From Amycolatopsis azurea DSM 43854 (GTDB taxonomy: Bacteria; Actinomycetota; Actinomycetes; Mycobacteriales; Pseudonocardiaceae), in contig NZ_MUXN01000027.1 in NCBI RefSeq assembly GCF_001995215.1, positions 124,001 to 188,000 on the forward strand: 64,000 bases of DNA. The letters run 5' to 3'. Position numbers and translations under genes: made by a program. Positions 24,342 through 33,701 of the stretch are shown piece after piece. The first letter of the stretch is position 1. The number at the start of each line of letters is the position of its first letter. The notes beneath the pieces were generated by a model. It was not told where the DNA came from. It was given only the letters and a program-made list of their open reading frames with translations, and did not search any database.

Positions 24342-26233
24342 TCCGCACCTCCGGCGGTCACGGTTTCCTTGGCAAGCAACGGAGAAGCCTCCCAGCACGC
24401 GACGCGGTGCCCGGGTTCCACCCGTTCCAGCACCGGGTCTTCGAGACGGCACCGGTCCGTCACCGAGGGGCATCGGTCGGCGAAGGCGCAGCCGGTGGGC
24501 ACGCGATCCGGTTCCGGCGGACGGCCGGGGATCACCGCGAGCGGCGCCTCGCGATCGGTCTCCAGGTCGAGCGTCGCGGCCAGCAGGGCCTTCGTGTAGG
24601 GATGCTTCGGCGTCCCCGCCGACGGCAGGTCCTCGACCACCCGGCCCGCGTACATGACCAGCATCCGCTCGCAGGTCTGCGAAACGACCGCGATGTCGTG
24701 GCTGATCAGGATGATCGCCGTGTTCCGCTCAGACCTGGTCTGTGCCAGCAGGCGCAGCAACTGCCGCTGCACCGTGACGTCCAGCGCCGTGGTCGGTTCG
24801 TCGGCGATGATCAGCCGTGGGTCGCCCATCAGCCCCATGCCGATCATCGCGCGCTGCCGCATCCCGCCGGAGAACTCGTGCGGGTACTGCTTCGCGCGCC
24901 GCTCGGCCGCCGGGATCCGCACCGCGCGCAGCCGGCCCACGGCCCGTTCGAACGCCTTGGCACGCGGCAGACCTTGGTGCTGTTCGGCTACTTCGGCCAG
25001 CTGACGGCCGATCCGCCTGGTCGGATTGAACGAGGTCATCGGGTCCTGGAACACCATCGCCAGCGACGTGCCGAGCAGGCCGCGCAGCTCTCGTTCCGGA
25101 GTCGTCAGCAACGGCCTCCCGACGAAATCGAGCCTGTCCGCGGTGACCACGGCCGGTGCTTCGACCAGCCGTGACACCGCCAGCCCGGTCAGGCTCTTCC
25201 CCGAACCCGACTCGCCGACGACGCCGATCGCCTCGCCCGTGTGGACGGTGAAGCTCACCCCGCGCACCGGGACGGTCCAGCCCGCCGGACGCGGGAACGC
25301 CACCTGGAGGTTCTCGACCACCAGCACGGCGTCGTCACGGTCTTCGGCGACGGCCTCCCTGGCGGGAACGACCGTCCGCGGCGCGAGCTTGCGCAGCCCG
25401 GTGCGGACGCCGATCACGCCGGCCACGGTCTCCCCCGCCAGGTTGAAGGCGAGCCCGGCCAGGACCACCGCGACACCCGGCGCGAGCGCGGCCGCAGGGT
25501 TGACGTAGATCCCGTTGAGCCCTTCACCGAGCAGCCGTCCCCAGTCGTATTCCGGTGCCTGGACACCGATGCCGAGGAACGACAGCCCGGCGAACGCCAG
25601 CAGTGAGGCGCCCGCGCCGATGGTCGCGTTCACCACCAGCGGTTCGCCGATGTTGGGCAGGATGTGCCGGACCAGCAACCGGATCCGGCCGACGCCGGAG
25701 ATCCTCGCCGCGGACACGAAGTCCTGGCCCGCGACGGAAGCCGACAACGTCTGGGCCAGGCGCGCGAACGCCGGCGCCAGCGCGAAACCGACCGCCAGCA
25801 CCGCGCCGTGGGTGCCGACCCCGAAGATGACCGAGAAGAACAGCACCAGCAGCAGCCCGGGGAACGCGACCGCGATGTTCACCGCGGAGGTGATCAGCCG
25901 GGCGGCGGGCCGCGGCAGCAGCGACGGCAACGTGCCGAGGACGAGCCCGGTCGCCACCCCGATCACCGTCGCGAACACCGCCAGCAGTACGGACAGCCGG
26001 GTCGCGACCAGGACCCGGAAGAGGATGTCGCGGCCGAGGTCGTCGGTGCCCAGCCAATGCGCCGCCGACGGTCCTTGCGCGATGGCCTCGATGTCGATCG
26101 CGAAGGCGTTGTCGTGCCACAGGATCGGGGCCAGTACCGCGAGCGCGACCACCAGGACCAGCAAGGTCGCCGAGAACGCGCCCACCGGGGTGCGCAGGGC
26201 CGCCAGCCATTTCGCTCCGCGCCGATTCGCCAT
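24338..26233 (-). CDS. Fused peptide ABC permease (DppC) and ATPase (DppD)
   Basis: This 631-residue protein is a natural fusion. Residues 1-285 are a DppC-like inner-membrane permease with about six helices and the EAA-type loop (AARISGVGRIRLLVRHILPN). Residues 305-631 are a DppD-like ATPase with Walker A GESGSGKS, VFQDPMTSFNP, signature FSGGMRQRAMIGMGL, Walker B IIADEPTTALD and the CAFADRCP tail motif. Such permease/ATPase fusions recur in Actinobacteria. It pairs with the DppB-type permease one base upstream and the second ATPase downstream. Confidence 0.92.
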   Translation of the reverse strand: MANRRGAKWLAALRTPVGAFSATLLVLVVALAVLAPILWHDNAFAIDIEAIAQGPSAAHWLGTDDLGRDILFRVLVATRLSVLLAVFATVIGVATGLVLGTLPSLLPRPAARLITSAVNIAVAFPGLLLVLFFSVIFGVGTHGAVLAVGFALAPAFARLAQTLSASVAGQDFVSAARISGVGRIRLLVRHILPNIGEPLVVNATIGAGASLLAFAGLSFLGIGVQAPEYDWGRLLGEGLNGIYVNPAAALAPGVAVVLAGLAFNLAGETVAGVIGVRTGLRKLAPRTVVPAREAVAEDRDDAVLVVENLQVAFPRPAGWTVPVRGVSFTVHTGEAIGVVGESGSGKSLTGLAVSRLVEAPAVVTADRLDFVGRPLLTTPERELRGLLGTSLAMVFQDPMTSFNPTRRIGRQLAEVAEQHQGLPRAKAFERAVGRLRAVRIPAAERRAKQYPHEFSGGMRQRAMIGMGLMGDPRLIIADEPTTALDVTVQRQLLRLLAQTRSERNTAIILISHDIAVVSQTCERMLVMYAGRVVEDLPSAGTPKHPYTKALLAATLDLETDREAPLAVIPGRPPEPDRVPTGCAFADRCPSVTDRCRLEDPVLERVEPGHRVACWEASPLLAKETVTAGGAE

Positions 26234-26234
26234 G

Positions 26235-27215
26235 CTAATTCTCCCGGATCGTCGAGCGCGGATCGAGCACGGCGAGCAACACGTCCACCGTCAGGTTCAC
26301 CAGCAGCACCCCGATGCCGTAGACGAGCACGATCGCCTGCACCAGCGGGTAGTCCTTCTGCAGGATCGACTGCGCGATGGTGGAACCGAGACCGGGCCAG
26401 GCGAACACGTTCTCCACCAGCACCGTCCCGGCGACCATCCCGGTCAGCATCAGGCCGCCCATGGTCAGCGTCGCGGTCAGCGCGTTCGGGAGCGCGTGCC
26501 GCAGGTAGACCAGCCGCGCGGGCAGTCGTTTCGCCCGCGCGGTGCGGATGAAGTCGTTGCCCAGCACGGAAAGCGTCTCCACCCGGACGATGCGGGCGAG
26601 CACCGACGCCGGACCGAGCGCCAGCGCGATCACCGGGAGCACGAACGAACTCGCGTCCGCGTTCCCGGCGACCGGGAACCAGCCGAGCTGCACGGCGAAG
26701 AACGCGACCAGCGCGACGGCGAGCAGGAATTCCGGGATGGCCGCGAGCAGCACGGTCGTCGAGGTGAAGGCCAGTTCGCCGCCCCGGCGCCGTCCGCCCC
26801 GGGTGAGCACGGCGAACAGCAGCCCGAGCGGGATCGCCACCGCGATGACCACCGCGAAGGCGGGCAACGCGAGTTGGAGGGTGGCGGGCAGCCGGTCCCC
26901 GATCACCTCGGAGACCGGCTGCCCGCTCGTCATCGACGTCCCGAAGTCACCGGTGACCAGTCCGCCGAGGTAGTGGACGTACTGCGACCACAACGGATCG
27001 TCGAGCCCGAGCGCCGCCCGCCGCGCGTTCACCAGTTCCACCGGCGCGGTCAGCCCGAGCGCCGCCCGGACCGGGTCACCGGGGATCAGCTGGATCATCA
27101 GGAACGCCATGGTGACCAGCACCCACAGCGAGACCGCGAACCGGCCGAGGCGGCGCGCCGCGAACGAGAGCCAGGGGCTGCCGCGCAGTCCCGTCGGTGC
27201 GACCGCGATCGCCAT
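26235..27215 (-). CDS. Peptide ABC transporter permease (DppB type)
   Basis: This 326-residue membrane protein has an N-terminal helix (FAVSLWVLVTMAFLMIQLIPGDPVRAALG), the typical long periplasmic loop with ALGLDDPLWSQYVHYLGGLVTGDFG and five more helices. The EAA loop RTARAKRLPARLVYLRHALPN interacts with the ATPases. The start ATG shares its last base with the stop of the binding-protein gene (TGATG), which means tight coupling. Confidence 0.92.
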   Translation of the reverse strand: MAIAVAPTGLRGSPWLSFAARRLGRFAVSLWVLVTMAFLMIQLIPGDPVRAALGLTAPVELVNARRAALGLDDPLWSQYVHYLGGLVTGDFGTSMTSGQPVSEVIGDRLPATLQLALPAFAVVIAVAIPLGLLFAVLTRGGRRRGGELAFTSTTVLLAAIPEFLLAVALVAFFAVQLGWFPVAGNADASSFVLPVIALALGPASVLARIVRVETLSVLGNDFIRTARAKRLPARLVYLRHALPNALTATLTMGGLMLTGMVAGTVLVENVFAWPGLGSTIAQSILQKDYPLVQAIVLVYGIGVLLVNLTVDVLLAVLDPRSTIREN

Positions 27216-28813
27216 CAGCTGTACATCCGGATGCTCGACGGTTCGATCGTGCCGAAGTTGACCTTGAACCGCGCGTTGCTGCCGAAGATCGGGATGACCG
27301 AGTTGACGTACGGCACGACGTCCAGCCGCTCGATGAGCGCCGATTCCGCGGCGAGCCAGGTCGCGCAGCCGGAGTCACCCGGCATTTGCGCCGCCTTCGC
27401 GGCCTCCGCCGTGTACTTCTCGTTCTCGATGTGCGCGAAATTCGTCCCGGCGGGCGGTTTCGGCCCGGACACGAACGAAGTGACCTGACTCGGCAGCAGC
27501 AGGGTCACCGGCGCGAGCGAGATGTCCCACTCGCCGGTGTTGAAGAGCACCTGGCTGGTACCCGGGCTGTCGAGGGCCTTGAGCGTGACGTCCGCGCCGG
27601 CGGCCTTCCACGACTGCTGCATCAGCTCGGCGGCGGACGCCATCGTCGGTCCCAGCTGGGAGCCGTAGATCGCGGTGAGCGCGAGACGCTTGCCGTCCTT
27701 GGCCCGCACGCCGTCCGCTCCCGGCTTCCACCCGGCCGCATCGAGAGCCGACTTGGCCGTGGCGACGTCGAACGGGGGCAGCTTGCCCGTCACCGAGTCG
27801 CCGGCGCACGCCTTGGGCTCGGTGGTGACCATTCCCTGGCTGGGTGCCCCGGCACCGCTGGTGAGCACCTTGCCGATCTGGGCCAGGTCGAGGGCCTGCA
27901 CCAGTGCTCGGCGGACGGCCTGGTCGGCACCGGCACGGCCGGGCGCCTGGTTGAAGAACATCTCACCCATCGGCACGATCTGCTCGCCGTGGAACAGCTT
28001 CTGGGACCGGAGGCGCTGCTGGTCCTGGCCGGTGATCCGGGCGGCGTTGAGCTCACCCGACAGCAGCAGGTTCGACGTGGTCGTCATGTTCTGGATGACC
28101 CGGAAGGTCACCTTCTCCGGGAGGCCCGGCTGGTCACCCTTCCAGTCCCCGGGGCCCCACGCGTAGTCCTTCCGACGGGTGAGGGTGTAGTGGTCGTTCG
28201 GCACGATCTCGGTCATGGTGAACATGCCGGTGCCGTACTTCCCCTTGGCCAGGGCCTGCCGGTCGGTCACGCCCTTGCCGCAGACGATCGGCATTCCGCC
28301 GAGGTTGCGCAGCAGGAAGGCGTCGGGTGCCCCGCTGGTCAGGGTGATCGTCCGCGCGGCGTCGTCGGCGGTCGCCTTGGTTCCCGGCGCGACGGTGAGC
28401 CCGGACATCGGGGACTTGTTGGCGGGATCGCCGACGAAGTTGATGTTCGCGGCGACGCCGCTCGCGGTCAGCGGACTGCCGTCGTCGCAGGTGATCCCAT
28501 TCCGCAGGGTGAAGGAGGCCGTGGTCGTGGTGGCCTCGAACTTTTCGGCGAGTCCCGGGATCGGTTTCCCGGTCTCGTCGAGGTTGATCAGGCTGTCGTA
28601 GAGGTAGCGGCCGATCTCGAGGGCGGTCGAGAGCACCGTCATCGCCGGGTCCAGCGCTCCGGGATCGGTGCCGATCGCCATGGTGAAGGTCTTGCCTTCG
28701 GTGAGTTTCTGGTTCGCGGTCCGGTCCTGTCCGGATTGCGACGTCCCCCCGCACGCGCTCACGGTCAAGGCCACCACGCTCGCGATCGCGGCGGTGAGCC
28801 GGGCTTTCTTCAT
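27215..28813 (-). CDS. Extracellular peptide-binding lipoprotein (SBP family 5)
   Basis: This 532-residue protein has a lipoprotein signal: MKKAR, a hydrophobic stretch and lipobox LTVSAC with Cys21. The mature part matches family 5 solute-binding proteins (GALDPAMTVLSTALEIGRYLYDSLINLD, YGTGMFTMTEIVPNDHYTLTRRKDY). It hands peptides to the permease pair encoded just downstream. A hydrolase gene ends 9 bp upstream. Ligand specificity cannot be read, but the neighbours point to peptides with D-residues. Confidence 0.92.
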   Translation of the reverse strand: MKKARLTAAIASVVALTVSACGGTSQSGQDRTANQKLTEGKTFTMAIGTDPGALDPAMTVLSTALEIGRYLYDSLINLDETGKPIPGLAEKFEATTTTASFTLRNGITCDDGSPLTASGVAANINFVGDPANKSPMSGLTVAPGTKATADDAARTITLTSGAPDAFLLRNLGGMPIVCGKGVTDRQALAKGKYGTGMFTMTEIVPNDHYTLTRRKDYAWGPGDWKGDQPGLPEKVTFRVIQNMTTTSNLLLSGELNAARITGQDQQRLRSQKLFHGEQIVPMGEMFFNQAPGRAGADQAVRRALVQALDLAQIGKVLTSGAGAPSQGMVTTEPKACAGDSVTGKLPPFDVATAKSALDAAGWKPGADGVRAKDGKRLALTAIYGSQLGPTMASAAELMQQSWKAAGADVTLKALDSPGTSQVLFNTGEWDISLAPVTLLLPSQVTSFVSGPKPPAGTNFAHIENEKYTAEAAKAAQMPGDSGCATWLAAESALIERLDVVPYVNSVIPIFGSNARFKVNFGTIEPSSIRMYS

Positions 28814-28822
28814 GCGGTTCTC

Positions 28823-29725
28823 CTACTGGGTCACGGTCTGCGCACGGAGGTGTTCGACGGCGAGGCTGGCGGCCTGGCCGATAGCGGAATCGATCGCGGG
28901 CTGGCGATCGGCGAGGGACTCGGCGCGGGTGAACACCGCGACGGCGTACCGGCGGCCGTCCACATGGGTCACCACGCCCGCTTCGTTGCGGACGGCGGGA
29001 AGCGTCCCGGTCTTCGCCGCGATCGCCACTCCCGCGGGGAAACCGGACGAGATCCGGTGCGGCCAGATCTGCTGGGCCATGATCGCCCGCACGCGTTCGC
29101 AGGCAGCCGGGTCGCCCGCGCGGTCGGTCCAGATCGCGTCCAGCAGTTCGGTGATCTCACGCGGGGTCGACGCCGTGGTGCGTTCCGGGTCGAGCACCGA
29201 GAGCTTCCACAGCTGATCCTCGGTGGCCGCGGCGAAGACGGCCTCCAGGTCGTCGTCCGGTTTCGCACCGAGGTCGGCGATCACCGAGGCGAAGAGGTCT
29301 TCGCAACAGCCGATCAGCCGTGTCCTGGTGAGCCCGAGGTCGGTGAGGACCTTGTCGACGGCGTCCTGCCCGATCCGGTGGTAGACGACGTCGGTCGCGG
29401 CGTTGTCGCTCATCGTCAGCATGAAATGCGCCAGGTCGCGCCAGCTCATCTCGACGTCGTCCGCGCAGCCGGCGGTGCCGATCCCGCCGATCCGGTAGCG
29501 CGCGGTGACCCGGGTCCGCTCGGTGTCGTCGAGCCGTCCGGCGGCCACCTCGCGGGCGAAGGCGACGGCCACCGGGATCTTGAACACCGACGCCAGCACG
29601 ACCGGATCGTCCGCGCCGACGCCGACTTCGGGACCGCCGGGGACGCCGACCTCGCGCGCGTGCACGAACCCGCGTGCCCCCGCCTTCGCGAAGACCGCCT
29701 CGATCTCCTCGGCGATCGCCGTCAC
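28823..29725 (-). CDS. Cytoplasm-predicted class A beta-lactamase-like serine hydrolase (1)
   Basis: This 300-residue protein has SVFK (46-49) as SxxK, SDN (106-108) and KTG in AAKTGTLPAVRNEAG: the three class A motifs. It starts MTAIAEEIEAVFAKAG with no signal peptide, while true beta-lactamases are exported. In an operon with a peptide importer it is more likely an intracellular peptidase or amidase for peptides carrying D-residues (inference). A paralogue lies at 31231-32142. The ATG overlaps the next upstream stop by 4 bp. Confidence 0.88.
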   Translation of the reverse strand: MTAIAEEIEAVFAKAGARGFVHAREVGVPGGPEVGVGADDPVVLASVFKIPVAVAFAREVAAGRLDDTERTRVTARYRIGGIGTAGCADDVEMSWRDLAHFMLTMSDNAATDVVYHRIGQDAVDKVLTDLGLTRTRLIGCCEDLFASVIADLGAKPDDDLEAVFAAATEDQLWKLSVLDPERTTASTPREITELLDAIWTDRAGDPAACERVRAIMAQQIWPHRISSGFPAGVAIAAKTGTLPAVRNEAGVVTHVDGRRYAVAVFTRAESLADRQPAIDSAIGQAASLAVEHLRAQTVTQ

Positions 29726-31110
29726 CGGCTCACCCGCCGGTCGGCGCGTCCGGTGTGGACGAACAACGCCCGGCCGTTGCCGTCGTCACCGACGAACGCG
29801 TGCGGCATGTGCAGGCCGAGCCCGTCGTGCTCGACGACCAAGGTGTCACCCTTGTAACCGAGCAGCTTGCTCTTCTCCGGCCCCGTCCCGAGATCGGCGA
29901 AGATCCCCTTCGGCGTGCGCTCCAGCCACAGGTCGCCGTCCTCGTCCTGGCTGACGACGATGTCCGCCACCTGCGACGAGTACTCGCCCACGAAGCGCGA
30001 CGGGTCGGCCGGGGCCTCCGCGGCGTTGGGTTCGGGCAGCGGCGGGACCTCGACGCCCGCAAGATCGCCCAGCACCTTCCGGAAGATGTCCAGGTACAGG
30101 TGCAGCGGCTTGCCGCCGTTGGTCAGCAGGGCCACCGCGACGTTGCTGCCCGGCACCACCCGCAGGAACGCGGACTGGCCGATGGTGCCGCCGTCGTGGC
30201 CGATCACCGGACCGCCGTCCCAGTCGAAGATCATCCAGCCGAGCCCCCACGCCCCGCCCATCAGGCCGAGGTAGGGCAGTTCGACCTGGCGCTCCCACAT
30301 GGCGCGGGCGGTTTCCGGCCGGAGGACCTGGGTGCCGTCGTCCGCGCGGCCTTCGTTGAGGTGCATGCGGACGAAGGTGAGCAGGTCGCGCGGGCGCATC
30401 GCGAGATGCGAACCCGCCGGGGCGTTCGACCGCGTGAGCGCCCAGACCGGCGCGGCGACCGGCTCCGCGTCCGGAGCGGGCTGGACATGGCCGATCGCGG
30501 CGCGGTACCGGATCGCGTCGTACGGTCCGGCCGCGGCGTGGGTCAGCCCGAGCGGAGCGAAAAGATGCTCGCGCAGGCATTCGTCGTACGACTTGCCGCG
30601 CAGGACCTCGACGATCCTGCCGAGAACGCAGTATCCGGCGTTGTTGTAGGAGAACATCTCCCCCGGCTCGAACAGCTGGGGCACGTCGGCGAGCGTCGCC
30701 ACGAGCTTTTCGACGCAGTCGTCGCCCTGCCCGGTGTCGGTGAAGATGTCGCCCTCGAACCCGGAGGTGTGGCAGGTCAGCTGCCGCACGGTGATCCGGC
30801 CCGCCGCGGCGTCGTCGGAGAGGGTGAACTCGGGAAGGTAGTCGCGGACCGGCTTGTCGAGGTCCAGCTTGCCCTCGTCGACGAGCTGCATCGCCAGGGT
30901 GGTCGTCCACACCTTGGTGATCGACCCGATCTGGAAGACGGAGTCCACTGTGGACTCGACGTCGGTGCTCTTGTTCAGGACGCCGGCCGCGTGGTCGATC
31001 ACCTCGCCGTTCGCGAAGACCGCGACGGCCGCGCCGGGCACCTGATGCTTCGCCAGCAGCTCGGCGAAGTTGTCCGCGAGCCAGGCATCGATTTCGGAAA
31101 GTTTCGACAT
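29722..31110 (-). CDS. Class C beta-lactamase-fold serine hydrolase
   Basis: This 462-residue protein has SITK as SxxK in FQIGSITKVWTTTLAMQLVDEG, YNNAGYCVLG as YxN and a late GHDGGTIGQSAFL. It is a D-aminopeptidase/esterase-type beta-lactamase family protein without signal peptide. The ATG giving MSKLSEI is favoured because AAGG lies 6 bp upstream; an ATG 6 bp further upstream is possible. It closely resembles the C-terminal half of the S9 fusion at 20032-23352, so the operon contains a recent duplication followed by fusion or fission. Confidence 0.88.
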   Translation of the reverse strand: MSKLSEIDAWLADNFAELLAKHQVPGAAVAVFANGEVIDHAAGVLNKSTDVESTVDSVFQIGSITKVWTTTLAMQLVDEGKLDLDKPVRDYLPEFTLSDDAAAGRITVRQLTCHTSGFEGDIFTDTGQGDDCVEKLVATLADVPQLFEPGEMFSYNNAGYCVLGRIVEVLRGKSYDECLREHLFAPLGLTHAAAGPYDAIRYRAAIGHVQPAPDAEPVAAPVWALTRSNAPAGSHLAMRPRDLLTFVRMHLNEGRADDGTQVLRPETARAMWERQVELPYLGLMGGAWGLGWMIFDWDGGPVIGHDGGTIGQSAFLRVVPGSNVAVALLTNGGKPLHLYLDIFRKVLGDLAGVEVPPLPEPNAAEAPADPSRFVGEYSSQVADIVVSQDEDGDLWLERTPKGIFADLGTGPEKSKLLGYKGDTLVVEHDGLGLHMPHAFVGDDGNGRALFVHTGRADRRVSR

Positions 31111-31211
31111 GGGCATCCTTGTCCGTGGAAAGAGTGGACCGGCAGTTCCCGGAATGCTAGGACGGTGACGGGCGTCACCGGTTCGTGCGGAACGACGAGA
31201 GCGGCGGGAAA

Positions 31212-31231
31212 ATTCATCCGTGCGGACGAAT
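31212..31231. promoter_or_regulatory. Inverted repeat upstream of class C hydrolase gene
   Basis: ATTCATCCG-TG-CGGACGAAT has 9-bp arms with one mismatch, in the 120-bp gap before the hydrolase gene. It shares a CGTGCG core with the dyad at 33649-33668. A candidate operator of the local PucR regulator; low certainty. Confidence 0.4.
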
Positions 31232-32142
31232 CATTCGCTCGCGGCCTCGGGAAGCCTGAGCCATTCGACGGCCTGTGCCGCGGCGAAGCCGATGAACGCG
31301 TCCCGCTCCGGCACCCGCGACCGTCCGTCGACGGCGTCGGTGAAAATCCCTACCGCGTAACGGCCGCCATCCGGGTACTCGACCACGCCGACCTCGTTGC
31401 GCACCGACGGCAGCGTGCCGGTCTTGCCGCTGACGCGGATCCCGTCGTCCGGGAACCCGGACCGCAGCCGGTGCGGCCACACCTGGAGTTCCATCCAGCG
31501 GCGGACGTCCGCGCACGCCGCCGGCGAGGCGGCCTCGTCCCGCCAGATCAGCCCGAGCAGCCGGGTGATCTCTTCGGCCGTCGTGGCGCAGGTGTGCGCG
31601 GGTTGCAGCGCGCGCAACGCCTGTATCTGCACGATCGAGAGCTCGGATAGCGCTTTCTCGTCGTCCTCGTAGGAGATCCCGAGGTCTTGGCCGATGCTGT
31701 CGAGCACCTCGCCGCAGTCCTGCGGGACGGTGGTGTGCTCGAAACCGAGTCGCCGCAACGACTTCTCCGTCGGTTCCTTTCCGACGCGGGCGAGGATCAG
31801 GTCGGTGGCGACGTTGTCGCTGATCCCGATCATCAGGATGGCGAGGTCGTACCAGGACATCGTGATCTCGTGCCGGAAGGTGGCCAGGCCGTACGGGCTC
31901 GGCGTGGGATGTCCCGGCGGGACGGTGACGGGCTCGCCGAGATCGAGTTCGCCGTCGGCGCCCTGCCTCGCCAGTTCCAGCGCGATCGGGACCTTGAAGA
32001 CAGACGCCGTGACGACAGGGGCGTGCTCGTCGATCCCGATCCGGCGGGTGCCGTCGATTTCGGCCGCGTGCAGCCGGACTCGGACGCCTGCCTCCTTCGC
32101 TCGGGTGTTGATGGTTTCGGCGACTTCGGACGCGGTGGGCAT
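31231..32142 (-). CDS. Cytoplasm-predicted class A beta-lactamase-like serine hydrolase (2)
   Basis: This 303-residue protein has SVFK (SxxK) in VTASVFKVPIALELARQG, SDN in GISDNVATDLILARVG and KTG in VSGKTGTLPSVRNEVGV. Its overall sequence follows the paralogue at 28823-29725 along its whole length. AGGAG precedes the ATG. No signal peptide, so it again looks like an intracellular hydrolase for peptides or lactam-like amides rather than a resistance enzyme. A 120-bp gap with a dyad separates it from the downstream class C gene. Confidence 0.88.
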   Translation of the reverse strand: MPTASEVAETINTRAKEAGVRVRLHAAEIDGTRRIGIDEHAPVVTASVFKVPIALELARQGADGELDLGEPVTVPPGHPTPSPYGLATFRHEITMSWYDLAILMIGISDNVATDLILARVGKEPTEKSLRRLGFEHTTVPQDCGEVLDSIGQDLGISYEDDEKALSELSIVQIQALRALQPAHTCATTAEEITRLLGLIWRDEAASPAACADVRRWMELQVWPHRLRSGFPDDGIRVSGKTGTLPSVRNEVGVVEYPDGGRYAVGIFTDAVDGRSRVPERDAFIGFAAAQAVEWLRLPEAASE

Positions 32143-32219
32143 GGGACTCCTGTCTACTTTGGACTTTCCTGGCTCAGGCGGGTCGCGCGGTGATCGCGGA
32201 CCGAGATGAGGTTGCGGAA

Positions 32220-32254
32220 GCCACTTTCGCAACGTTGAAGGTTGCGAGAGTGGC
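32220..32254. repeat. Intergenic hairpin, GCCACTTTCGCAAC family
   Basis: The arm GCCACTTTCGCAAC (32220-32233) pairs with GTTGCGAGAGTGGC (32241-32254), one mismatch, loop of 7. The same hairpin family occurs at 40257-40291. It lies between the MFS gene and the class A hydrolase gene and could end or trim the transcript. Confidence 0.75.
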
Positions 32255-32282
32255 TTTCGCAACGTCTCCCCGGGGGGGGCGC

Positions 32283-33563
32283 TCACTGAGCCCCACGGGA
32301 CCCCGTGCTGGGACTCGCCGGGGAGAAGGTGAACTGCGCCGGGTTCTGCGGCACCCAGAACGCCATCACGGCGGTCAGGAACGTGGTCACGATGAGGAAC
32401 CCGAACGCCGCCGTGTAGGAGAAAGCGTCCGCGAGCCAGCCCATGGCGACCGGGGCGACCGCGCCGGCGACTTGGCCGCCGAAGTTCATCACTCCCATGC
32501 CGATCCCGGTGACCGCCGTGGGCAGCACCCGCAGCGGCAGGCCGAAGACCGCCATCGTCGCCATGCCGAACACCGCGAGCGCGAGTGTCTCGTAGAGGGT
32601 GAACTCCGCCGTGCTGTCCGCGCTCACCATCAGGATCAGCAGCACCACGGTCACCAGCGCGATCGAGCCGAGGTACCAGCGGCCGTGGTCGTGGAAGTAC
32701 TTGTCGAACAGCCAGCCGCCGAGGATGGTCGTGCCGATGCTGACCAGCATCGGGATCGCCGCGAGGACCCCGGTCTGGTTCAGCGTCAGCCCCCGCGCTT
32801 CGAGCAGGTAGCTGGGCACCCAGGTGATCAGGCCGTAGTTCAGCATGTTGGTGGCGCAGAACAACAGCGTGAACTTCCAGACCACAAAAGACTTCAGCAC
32901 CTGTTTGCGCGAGACCTCGGGCGTGCTCGCCTCGGTGCGCGGAAGGCTGCTCAACGACTTCGGCAGTGCCTTGGGCAGCAACGTCCAGACGACCACGCCG
33001 ATGATCGCGCCGATCCCCGCCATCCAGAAGAACGTGTGCCGCCAGCCGACCGCCATCAGCAGCGGGCCGACGATCAGCGGCGCCAGCCCCGCGCCGATCC
33101 CACCGGCGGACAACATCACGCCGGTCACCGTCGCGCGGTTGCCGGGAGTGGTCCGTTCCGCGATCGCCTTGAACGAGGCCGCCGGGAAAAGCCCTTGGCA
33201 GACGCCGAAGAGACCGCGGACGAGCAGCAGCATCCCGAAGGTGCCCGCCATCCCGGTCATCGCGGTGAACGCCGACCAGGCCAGCAAGGTCACCAGCATC
33301 GGCCCGCGCGAGCCGTATCGGTCGGCGAGGAACCCCGCCGGGATCTGGCAGACCATGTAGACCAGCGCGAAGACGGTCACGAGCCAGCCCTGCTGGGTCT
33401 TGCTGAGGTCGAACTCGGCGCCGATCATCGGCAGCGCCATCCCGATGGAGAACCGGTCGATGTAGTCGACCGCCCAGGCGAAGACCATCACCACCATGGT
33501 GATGAGCGCCGTCCTGTTGATCCGCCGCGCTGTCCAGGTGTCCTCATTGACCACTGCCGTCAT
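32283..33563 (-). CDS. MFS transporter, anion:cation symporter type
   Basis: This 426-residue protein has 12 predicted helices. DYIDRFSIGMALPMIGAEFDLSKTQQGWLVTVF and GFLADRYGSRGPMLVTLL are typical of the ACS subfamily (organic anions such as sugar acids or tartrate). The ATG (MTAVVNEDTW) follows GGAGG at a good distance. It lies between pucR and the hydrolase genes, all in one direction, so it may import an organic acid or acylated amino acid for this catabolic block. Confidence 0.85.
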   Translation of the reverse strand: MTAVVNEDTWTARRINRTALITMVVMVFAWAVDYIDRFSIGMALPMIGAEFDLSKTQQGWLVTVFALVYMVCQIPAGFLADRYGSRGPMLVTLLAWSAFTAMTGMAGTFGMLLLVRGLFGVCQGLFPAASFKAIAERTTPGNRATVTGVMLSAGGIGAGLAPLIVGPLLMAVGWRHTFFWMAGIGAIIGVVVWTLLPKALPKSLSSLPRTEASTPEVSRKQVLKSFVVWKFTLLFCATNMLNYGLITWVPSYLLEARGLTLNQTGVLAAIPMLVSIGTTILGGWLFDKYFHDHGRWYLGSIALVTVVLLILMVSADSTAEFTLYETLALAVFGMATMAVFGLPLRVLPTAVTGIGMGVMNFGGQVAGAVAPVAMGWLADAFSYTAAFGFLIVTTFLTAVMAFWVPQNPAQFTFSPASPSTGSRGAQ

Positions 33564-33648
33564 GGCGCCTCCGCGGAAACGTTGGGAGAGAAGGAGAACG
33601 GCGAGCGTGGCGCCGATCACTCATTCTGAAACGCGCTCGGCGGGCGGA

Positions 33649-33668
33649 GTTCGTGCGTTCACACGAAC
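33649..33668. promoter_or_regulatory. Inverted repeat upstream of MFS gene
   Basis: GTTCGTG-CGTTCA-CACGAAC, perfect 7-bp arms, lies 86 bp before the MFS start in the 138-bp gap after pucR. TTCGTGCG also occurs at about 31182 before the class C gene. A candidate regulator site, unproven. Confidence 0.45.
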
Positions 33669-33701
33669 ATCCGGCGCCGTTTCGGGCCGGGCAGACCAAC
33701 C

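Noticed and set aside
28823..32142. Beta-lactamase genes as antibiotic resistance determinants
   Set aside because: No signal peptides, and they are embedded with a peptide importer; export would be needed for classical resistance.
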